DNA of 8,044 bases from Nitrososphaeraceae archaeon. Lineage in GTDB: Archaea; Thermoproteota; Nitrososphaeria; Nitrososphaerales; Nitrososphaeraceae. Under the pieces are notes generated by a model. The model was not told where the DNA came from. It saw only the letters and a list, made by a program, of their open reading frames with translations, and ran no database searches. Positions 1-4,635 of this stretch are shown here, piece after piece. The position numbers and the translations under genes were made by a program. The stretch is from positions 1 through 8,044 of the forward strand of contig JAICQW010000079.1 in NCBI GenBank assembly GCA_025937665.1, written 5' to 3'. The first letter of the stretch is position 1; each line of letters starts with the position of its first letter.

Positions 1-903
1 ATCCTTCGGATTAACTTCTAATGCTTTATCGTACCACGTAATCGCTTCGACATAACTACCTAGCTTAGCAAGTGATGATCCTTTACTGAATAAAGCTCCT
101 ACATATTTGGGATCAACTGCTAATGCTTTATCGCTCCAAACAATTGCTTCGTCATACCTCCCAAGATGAAACAATGCATTTACTTTTTCATTCAATGCTT
201 CTAGATCCATAGGATTAGCGTATAATACATTATCATACCAACTAACCGCTTCCTCATACCTGCCAAGATGAGAAAGTGCTAATGCTTTGTTATACAAAGC
301 GTTTATGAATTTAGGATCAATCTCTAAAGCTTTATCAAATAAGACAATTGCTTCTTCATGTCTGCCAAGATTACCAAGGGCTGTTCCTTTGTAGGTTAAG
401 GCATTTACATCCTTAGGATCAATCTCTAAAGCTTTATCAAATAAGACAATTGCTTCTTCATATCTACCAAGATGATTAAGAGCTACTCCTTTGTTGCCCA
501 AAGCTCCTGCGTGTTTAGGATTAATTTCTAGTGCTTTATCAAACCAACTGATTGCCTCCTCGACCCTTTCAAGTTTTGCAAGTGCTACTCCTTTACTGAA
601 CAAAGCTTCTGTCTGTTCAGGACCAATCTCTAAAGCTTTATCATAATAACTAATTGCTTCCTCATATCTACCAAGTGCAGAAAACGCCTTTCCATTATTG
701 ATCAAAGCGGTTACATCGCTGGAATCAATCTCTAAAGCTTTATCATACCAACTTATTGCTTCCTCGTATCTACCAAGAGCGAATAACGAATTGCCTTTTT
801 CAATCGATTCAGTAACAGAACTAGTATTTGTTGACTGCGCTTCAGCACTTTCAATTTGATAAATACCGATAACACTGACTGCAAGTATTGCTGTCAACAA
901 CAT
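1..903 (-). CDS. TPR-repeat protein with N-terminal membrane/signal segment (3' end beyond window)
   Basis: The minus strand is open from the left edge through at least position 903 and encodes eight consecutive tetratricopeptide repeats of 34 residues. The consensus is LGRYEEAISWYDKALEI followed by a DP..-ALYNKG-type second helix. TPRs form helical scaffolds for protein-protein contacts, and no enzymatic domain is visible. The only in-frame ATG is at 903. It is followed by about 17 hydrophobic residues (LLTAILAVSVIGIY) and then a Ser/Thr-rich linker, so the repeats probably lie outside the cytoplasmic membrane. The frame stays open upstream of 903 almost to 1100. A TTG at 984, with a TATA-like TTTATATA about 26-33 nt before it, would add a basic N-region (LKDNWRFIAK...) and a longer membrane helix. 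The start is therefore uncertain. At least 301 residues are present and the C-terminus is off the window. The gene is divergent from the DUF4328 gene. Repeats are seen directly; the surface location is inferred. Confidence 0.9.
   Translation of the reverse strand, partial: MLLTAILAVSVIGIYQIESAEAQSTNTSSVTESIEKGNSLFALGRYEEAISWYDKALEIDSSDVTALINNGKAFSALGRYEEAISYYDKALEIGPEQTEALFSKGVALAKLERVEEAISWFDKALEINPKHAGALGNKGVALNHLGRYEEAIVLFDKALEIDPKDVNALTYKGTALGNLGRHEEAIVLFDKALEIDPKFINALYNKALALSHLGRYEEAVSWYDNVLYANPMDLEALNEKVNALFHLGRYDEAIVWSDKALAVDPKYVGALFSKGSSLAKLGSYVEAITWYDKALEVNPKD
311..473 (-). repeat. Near-identical tandem 102-bp TPR coding units
   Basis: Positions 311-371 and 413-473, exactly 102 bp (34 codons) apart, differ at only two of 61 bases, both in third-codon positions. 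The other TPR units of the gene have drifted much more at the DNA level. This points to a recent unit duplication or gene conversion inside the TPR array. Confidence 0.85.
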
Positions 904-1057
904 CGTTACTGTTATAGGGTAAGTAACAAAAACGTCCTTGTTGAAAGGAAAAATTTTGGCAATGAATCGCCAGTTATCTTTCAAAGTTCCTAAATGTTGA
1001 ATCTTGGGTTGTCGTATATAAATTAATAGTGTAATAAATCCGCCCAAGTTGCCATAC

Positions 1058-1067
1058 TTATATATAA
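1058..1067 (+). promoter_or_regulatory. TATA box of the DUF4328 gene
   Basis: TTATATATAA lies with its centre about 35 nt before the ATG at 1097, which predicts a transcript start around 1088-1090 and a very short leader. The motif is self-complementary. It lies in the divergent interval shared with the TPR gene, so it could also serve that gene. A second minus-strand TATA-like stretch near 1011-1026 fits the TPR gene better if its start is the TTG at 984. Confidence 0.55.
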
Positions 1068-1096
1068 TTCTCCCAATACGGTGAATTGAATATCAA

Positions 1097-1771
1097 ATGA
1101 CTATGGATTTGACCGCATACCGTTCCATTGGTAAACTTACAAATTGGTTGATAGGACTAACTATTGTTTCGATAGTCTTCGCTGTCATTTCTTTAACCCA
1201 ATCTTTTCAACGTTTTCAGGGCGTAACCAACCAACAACCTGATAATTTATGTATTGTAGTGGGAAGTATCTATACAATAGTATCAGTTCTTTTAATAATT
1301 ACTCTCCTTATCTGGTACTATAGAGCAACCAAAAATATCCAATCATTTGGTGCTAGAGAAACAACTTCCCCAAGAATGGCAATCGCATGGTGGTTTATTC
1401 CTATAGTGCATTTATGGAAACCATATATAGTTTCTCAACAAATATGGAAAGCAAGCGATCCTAAAGTAAAGTTAACAGAAGGTATAGAATGGAGAAAAGT
1501 ATCCAGTTCAAATAGTATCAAAATATGGTGGGCGTTAGGTCTAGCAATTATTTTTTATATTGTTGCAATTATCTTTTTTAGCGAAATTAATATTTCACTA
1601 AACAATATCGATCCAGAAACAACCGAGTTTCCACATAGGATACAATTCATAGTACTTCTAGTAACAATACTATTTTTAGCAGTCTTCATTATTTCGACTG
1701 TTTTTTTTATGCGTATGATAAGACAGGTATCGAAATGGCAAGATTTCAAATATACTCATTTACCTGATTGA
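1097..1771 (+). CDS. DUF4328 family integral membrane protein
   Basis: This 224-residue protein has a hydrophobic helix at about 14-34, a second at about 51-74 and two more at about 142-161 and 182-207. The diagnostic block lies between helices two and three: WYYRATKN (73-80), FGAR (84-87), SPRMAIAWWFIPIVHLWKPY (91-110) and IWKAS (116-120). This is the conserved core of DUF4328 membrane proteins (established family; no known reaction). The C-terminus is basic and probably cytoplasmic. The ATG at 1097 is preceded by a well-placed TATA box and no Shine-Dalgarno. A second in-frame ATG two codons later is possible. It is transcribed divergently from the TPR gene and followed by a repeat-bearing gap. 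Function is unknown; a sensing or transport role would be speculation. Confidence 0.85.
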   Translation: MTMDLTAYRSIGKLTNWLIGLTIVSIVFAVISLTQSFQRFQGVTNQQPDNLCIVVGSIYTIVSVLLIITLLIWYYRATKNIQSFGARETTSPRMAIAWWFIPIVHLWKPYIVSQQIWKASDPKVKLTEGIEWRKVSSSNSIKIWWALGLAIIFYIVAIIFFSEINISLNNIDPETTEFPHRIQFIVLLVTILFLAVFIISTVFFMRMIRQVSKWQDFKYTHLPD

Positions 1772-1862
1772 GGCAATGGCATCGAATATTGCAGACAAAA
1801 TCAAATGATGTATAAGATTAACTAAATTTCAGTTTACATGGGTATAGTTCCAATAAATTAAC

Positions 1863-1932
1863 TTCATAATTTAAATTGTGTTTTCGCATAGTAATCACGT
1901 CAGCACTTAGTATAACAAACTGAAATTAATTA
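1863..1932 (+). repeat. Dispersed repeat A, copy 1
   Basis: About 70 bp, beginning TTCATAATTTAAATTGTG. It is roughly 84 percent identical to copy A2 (2622-2691), and its first part matches A3 (3678 onward). It contains the palindrome AATTTAAATT. The copy lies in the 302-base gap 1772-2073, which otherwise holds only repeat B1 and the TATA box of the next ORF. Confidence 0.75.
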
Positions 1933-1973
1933 GCTTACGTGGAGTATTACTGGAGGTCATTCGTTCCTATGGT

Positions 1974-2040
1974 GCTGGTCGTTTGTGAATCAAATTCGAC
2001 ATGATTCTTAGACCTAATCATGGTTGGCAAATAACATAAT
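1974..2040 (+). repeat. Dispersed repeat B, copy 1
   Basis: It begins GCTGGTCGTTTGTGAATCAA. The first 23 bases are identical to copy B2 (2495-2560), and about 80 percent identity continues for roughly 20 more bases before the copies diverge. A small stem GAATCA/TGATTC (1987-1992 with 2002-2007) is present. In B2 the stem is kept mostly as GAATC/GATTT with a G-U pair. Confidence 0.7.
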
Positions 2041-2052
2041 AAAATTATAATA
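2041..2052 (+). promoter_or_regulatory. TATA box of the 110-residue membrane ORF
   Basis: AAAATTATAATA is centred about 26-27 nt before the GTG at 2074. This is the archaeal TATA-to-start distance, so it predicts a leaderless transcript starting at or near the GTG and supports that start. Confidence 0.55.
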
Positions 2053-2073
2053 CTACATCCCCAATCCAATGCT

Positions 2074-2406
2074 GTGTTCGAGAGCAGAGTATGGTATAAG
2101 GAAGTATTAACAATAGTTATCTTTTTTATTCTGATTTACATTCTTACTGCGCTTTTCATTCCTTATCCATTTTCCAAATTAGTAGTTTTCATCTTGCATA
2201 TTTCAGTACTCATTTGGAGAATACGGATAAAGGCTGTTACCGTGCAAGAGGCAACAACAATATATTTGATATGGTTCGCAGCTGGTACATCAGCTGAATC
2301 TCTAGCTAATTATCTAACAACGTCTCCATATTCACCATTGATTTCTTATCCATTGACTGTAGCGTCGTTATTTCTAATTATTCAGCTTTTATATAAAAGA
2401 GCATAA
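2074..2406 (+). CDS. Small integral membrane protein, unknown function
   Basis: This 110-residue product starts with GTG. It has hydrophobic stretches at about 10-29 and 34-48 and a third and fourth toward the C-terminus (about 62-72 and 88-106), so it is probably a three- or four-helix membrane protein. A short basic segment (WRIRIKA, 48-54) sits between the helices. I recognise no family. The start is supported by the TATA box 26-27 nt upstream; there is no Shine-Dalgarno. The gene is bracketed by repeats in the order A1-B1-gene-B2-A2, all on the same strand, which suggests it sits in a rearranged or acquired segment. A stem-loop follows the stop. The length, membrane pattern and promoter argue for a real gene, but there is no homology evidence. 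Confidence 0.6.
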   Translation: MFESRVWYKEVLTIVIFFILIYILTALFIPYPFSKLVVFILHISVLIWRIRIKAVTVQEATTIYLIWFAAGTSAESLANYLTTSPYSPLISYPLTVASLFLIIQLLYKRA

Positions 2407-2413
2407 ACATTAA

Positions 2414-2436
2414 TTGATAACTAATTAAATTATCAA
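2414..2436 (+). terminator. Terminator-like stem-loop after the 110-residue ORF
   Basis: TTGATAA (2414-2420) pairs perfectly with TTATCAA (2430-2436) across a 9-nt AT-rich loop, eight bases after the stop codon and followed by TTTGAATTT. The stem is weak (AT-rich). Archaea often terminate on T-runs alone, so the role is only suggested. Confidence 0.35.
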
Positions 2437-2494
2437 ATTTGAATTTACCTATGATTGCTTTCATCAGTGGAATTTGAAGCGAGGATTCAATCGG

Positions 2495-2560
2495 GCTGGT
2501 CGTTTGTGAATCAAATTTGACACGATTTTTTGACCCATTAATTAGGCTGATAATTTATAA
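2495..2560 (+). repeat. Dispersed repeat B, copy 2
   Basis: Second copy of the element at 1974, in the same orientation: 23 identical leading bases, then drift. It lies in the 344-base gap 2407-2750, upstream of repeat A2. Its partner B1 lies on the other side of the 110-residue ORF, so the ORF is flanked by direct B repeats. Confidence 0.7.
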
Positions 2561-2621
2561 TGCGGTAGGGGATTCGGAAGTGCATAAAGTCGGATTATGT
2601 TAACAGATAACGGCTTCTCAA

Positions 2622-2691
2622 TTCATAATTTAAATTGTGTTTACACATAATAATTACGCCGAACTTAGGATAACAGACTAAAATGAATTAG
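2622..2691 (+). repeat. Dispersed repeat A, copy 2
   Basis: Roughly 84 percent identical to A1 over about 70 bases. It matches A3 at 35 of 36 bases across the core from ATAATTTAAATT to TTACGCC. It ends about 60 bases before the start of the next small ORF, so it might contribute to that gene's upstream region, but no specific promoter role can be shown. Confidence 0.75.
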
Positions 2692-2750
2692 GTAAAAAAT
2701 TCCGAACAATCTTTCATTTGCTCTATTAATCAATAATATAAGTATATTAG

Positions 2751-3005
2751 ATGAAACAATCGATCGGAGTCTGGATTTTTACTCTTTTGATAATTCTTTC
2801 TATACCTCCGATAGTATGGGCTATTCAAATTGTGAATGCTATACTTTACGAAAACGGAACATGTACTAATGAAAATCTTACGACTATATCTAATAAAACG
2901 GTAAACACCAACGGTACCGTCGACGATTTTCTTAAAAGTTTGCCAAGCGATAATACAATACTAGCAGAAATAGTGTGTCAAGACAGTTCGAATAAAACGC
3001 ATTGA
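2751..3005 (+). CDS. Small secreted or membrane-anchored protein with N-glycosylation sequons
   Basis: This 84-residue protein has a signal- or anchor-type N-terminus (MKQ, then about 20 hydrophobic residues, 6-29). A polar tail follows with five N-x-S/T sequons (N35, N42, N48, N54, N81) and exactly two cysteines (C38, C76), which could form one disulfide outside the cell. The sequon density is unusual for so short a tail and fits an extracellular glycosylated peptide, because archaea N-glycosylate surface proteins. I recognise no family. The ATG is preceded by AT-rich sequence with TATA-like TATTAATC about 26 nt upstream (weak). It stands alone between repeat A2 and a gene-poor stretch. The ORF is probably real, but it is short and without homology support. 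Confidence 0.55.
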   Translation: MKQSIGVWIFTLLIILSIPPIVWAIQIVNAILYENGTCTNENLTTISNKTVNTNGTVDDFLKSLPSDNTILAEIVCQDSSNKTH

Positions 3006-3147
3006 ATTGTCAACATACATACTTATTGTTTGAAGCAAATGTGGAATTTGTGCTACCACGAAAAGGAATTATTAGATAAATGTATTTATGAACGAAGCCC
3101 TTTGCTTTCTTGAATTCTTCAAAACAAAAATTTACCTAAAAATAATG

Positions 3148-3210
3148 TAGCTACTGATGGGTAAAATCCGAATAGGTGATGAACAAATACGAATCGCCCA
3201 TCAGTTGCTA
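3148..3210. repeat. Inverted repeat / hairpin, 14-bp arms
   Basis: TAGCTACTGATGGG (3148-3161) is the reverse complement of CCCATCAGTTGCTA (3197-3210) except for one mismatch. The loop is 35 nt, and TTAAAAAA follows. It could be the stem of a structured RNA, the end of a small transposable element, or a terminator. Nothing identifies which. Confidence 0.65.
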
Positions 3211-3275
3211 TTAAAAAAGAATGGGGCAATAAACTATAAATTCTGAATAACTTTTCTCATTAATTTACATCTACA

Positions 3276-3315
3276 CTTTTTGCTATTTCAAAAGGCGCTC
3301 TAGTATAGCAAAAAG
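3276..3315. repeat. Inverted repeat / hairpin, perfect 11-bp arms
   Basis: CTTTTTGCTAT (3276-3286) and ATAGCAAAAAG (3305-3315) are perfect reverse complements around an 18-nt loop. It lies 66 nt after the preceding hairpin in the same gene-free stretch. A T-run is present on both strands, so it could terminate transcripts in either direction or be part of a structured RNA. Confidence 0.6.
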
Positions 3316-3507
3316 ACCGATTTTGTGAAAAATATGTCGAAAAAATGCGATTAGGGTTATTGCCTACTTAAGGAGTGATCAAGTTCGGATTAATACTACT
3401 TAGTAGACTTGCTCATTAAACAATTCGATATTCTAAATTATTATTATATTTTGGTAATAGAAACTTAAGAGACAATTGAGTATAATGTTCAAAAGTTTAT
3501 TCAATAA

Positions 3508-3680
3508 ATGGATAATTTCTTTTTCAAAGATGACAATGATAACACCAAAGAGGGAAAATTCTTTTCAAACGTAGTTGGCTACGAGACATGAAGAGGTTAA
3601 TAATAAGATCAATTGTAGGAAAGGAGCCGGTTCGCATGCTTCTAACAGGTCCACCGTCATCCTCAATGTATTGCCAATTA
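3508..3680 (+). pseudogene. Truncated, frameshifted AAA+ ATPase remnant
   Basis: The ATG at 3508 opens a frame of 27 codons ending in FFSNVVGYET, then TGA. Shifting by one base at about 3588-3590 continues KRLIIRSIVG, KEPVRMLL and TGPPSSS. Joined, this reads as the N-terminal part of an archaeal AAA+ (RuvB/MoxR-like) ATPase: the VVGYE-LKR segment, then a hydrophobic strand, then the GPP of Walker A. The Walker A Lys-Thr and everything after it are missing. The frame ends at 3681-3683, inside repeat A3, which begins at 3678. A TATA-like AGTATAATG about 26 nt before the ATG suggests the old leaderless promoter survives. The frameshift equals loss of one base in the codon after ACA. The family call rests on this short segment only. 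Confidence 0.6.
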
Positions 3681-3736
3681 TAATTTAAATTGTGTTTTCA
3701 CATAATAATTACGCCAACTCTTAGCCAATAGATTAG
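3678..3736 (+). repeat. Dispersed repeat A, copy 3
   Basis: It matches A2 at 35 of 36 bases from ATAATTTAAATT to TTACGCC, then drifts. It lies exactly where the AAA+ remnant loses homology and ends at the stop codon of the minus-strand gene (3737-3739). It is in the same orientation as A1 and A2. Confidence 0.75.
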
Positions 3737-4351
3737 TTACTTCTCATTCATTTTTGATGCTTTTGTTATAACATTGCTGATCATTTCTTTGAATGGGTTA
3801 TTTGGTATTTTTGCGTTGTTGGATTGAATTTTTACTTCTATCGACTTGTCCTTATATTCCTTCCAAGAACCACCATAGATTTTATTTACCAAATTAGAGG
3901 AGTGTGGAAACAAGAAACGACAGATATCAGCAGGTTCACGTTGTCCATAAGAATCAAACGAGAACAGAAATAGATAATGAAAATCTTGTATGTTGACTTC
4001 TGGTGATTTATCTAAATGCCATTGTAAAGGCAGCATGATTATGTCCGTCCCTTGTATAGTCATAAACTCTCGGACTGATTTTGCAATATCTTTACCTTTT
4101 GTCTTTTTTATTTTTAGATAAAAATATTCACCCAATGGTTGATCCATCTGAGGATATTTCTTGAACATATCGTATTTCACCAACTCGCCATAATTCAGAA
4201 CAGGTATGTCCTTCAATTTCATCCATTGAGGGACACTATTAATCAATGCCACAATTCCGCCAAAGAAGCCAAATATTGGGGATATGGAAGCCATTGTATC
4301 TTTCAGACTTGTGCCTCCTGCGATTAAGGTCTGTAAATTTGGAATAAGCAA
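3737..4351 (-). CDS. Unknown protein, main reading frame (N-terminus shifted by a T-run frameshift)
   Basis: The frame gives 204 residues counted from a TTG at 4351, which lies directly after an in-frame TAA (4358-4360) and a run of eight T. That makes the TTG an unlikely true start. The first 40 or so residues are hydrophobic (ISPIFGFFGGIVALIN). The rest is soluble, with many aromatic residues and a Lys-rich tail ending KASKMNEK. I recognise no family. The upstream segment 4352-4439 in the neighbouring frame encodes a membrane helix and has a good promoter. Removing one T joins the two into a protein of about 233 residues. If the shift is real, an internal ATG at 4294 could start a shorter form. 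It is a single gene, divergent from the PurF-like gene. The stop abuts repeat A3. Coding is likely from its length; function is unknown. Confidence 0.7.
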   Translation of the reverse strand: MLIPNLQTLIAGGTSLKDTMASISPIFGFFGGIVALINSVPQWMKLKDIPVLNYGELVKYDMFKKYPQMDQPLGEYFYLKIKKTKGKDIAKSVREFMTIQGTDIIMLPLQWHLDKSPEVNIQDFHYLFLFSFDSYGQREPADICRFLFPHSSNLVNKIYGGSWKEYKDKSIEVKIQSNNAKIPNNPFKEMISNVITKASKMNEK

Positions 4352-4439
4352 AAAAAATTATAAATATTGAAGATACTACAACTAACCCAATTCCAATCAA
4401 GACCCACGCAAATACAGGAATCCTGGAAACTAAGTTCAA
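4352..4439 (-). other. Frameshifted N-terminal membrane segment of the 3737-4351 gene
   Basis: From a TTG at 4439 the frame reads LNLVSRIPVFAW and then a strong hydrophobic helix (VLIGIGLVVVSSIFIIF) up to a run of eight T (4350-4357). Beyond it, this frame becomes unrelated-looking (NRRRHKSERYNGF) and stops at 4239-4241. With seven T the helix would continue straight into LLIPNLQT of the downstream frame. The shift is therefore a one-base homopolymer change: a sequencing error, a phase-variable site, or true decay. Confidence 0.65.
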
Positions 4440-4461
4440 AACGTACTTGTATTTACTCGCA

Positions 4462-4471
4462 ATTTAATATA
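4462..4471 (-). promoter_or_regulatory. TATA box for the TTG start at 4439
   Basis: On the minus strand TATATTAAAT is centred about 27 nt before the TTG at 4439. This predicts a leaderless transcript beginning at that codon and supports 4439 rather than 4351 as the true gene start. Confidence 0.5.
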
Positions 4472-4635
4472 CAATTCTCTCGTACGAATAGGATAAGCAT
4501 CAATCAATTTTGCTACAGATTATAGTTTAATAGAAATCTATGAAGTGTAAGAGCAACAAGTCATAAATTAATGTTTTGAGATATGTATTCACCATAATCT
4601 AATACTTCGTCTAAACACAAGACTTAATTTCTTTT

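Larger units (their letters stand above)
3006..3507. other. Gene-poor interval with two hairpins
   Basis: No convincing coding frame was found on either strand in these roughly 500 bases. The interval contains the strong inverted repeats at 3148-3210 and 3276-3315. It also has a weaker imperfect stem (CAAGT/ACTTG around 3379-3411) enclosing the near-palindrome CTACTTAGTAG. A TATA-like AGTATAATG (about 3478-3486) lies about 26 nt before the ATG of the AAA+ remnant. Confidence 0.5.

Noticed and set aside
1..903. Direct DNA repeats at 102-bp spacing as a CRISPR or satellite
   Set aside because: The period is exactly 34 codons in an open frame and translates as TPR motifs, so it is a protein repeat.
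1555..1749. Minus-strand frame inside the DUF4328 gene
   Set aside because: It is the complement of membrane-helix codons of a recognised family and has no signals of its own.
3153..3206. Possible box C/D small RNA (GTGATGA at 3176-3182 with CTGA at 3154-3157)
   Set aside because: The boxes are in the wrong order, no CTGA follows the C box at a suitable distance, and the long stem around them is not typical of C/D RNAs.
1772..3740. tRNA or attachment site as the cause of the accessory zone
   Set aside because: No cloverleaf, T-arm consensus or integrase gene was found in the region.
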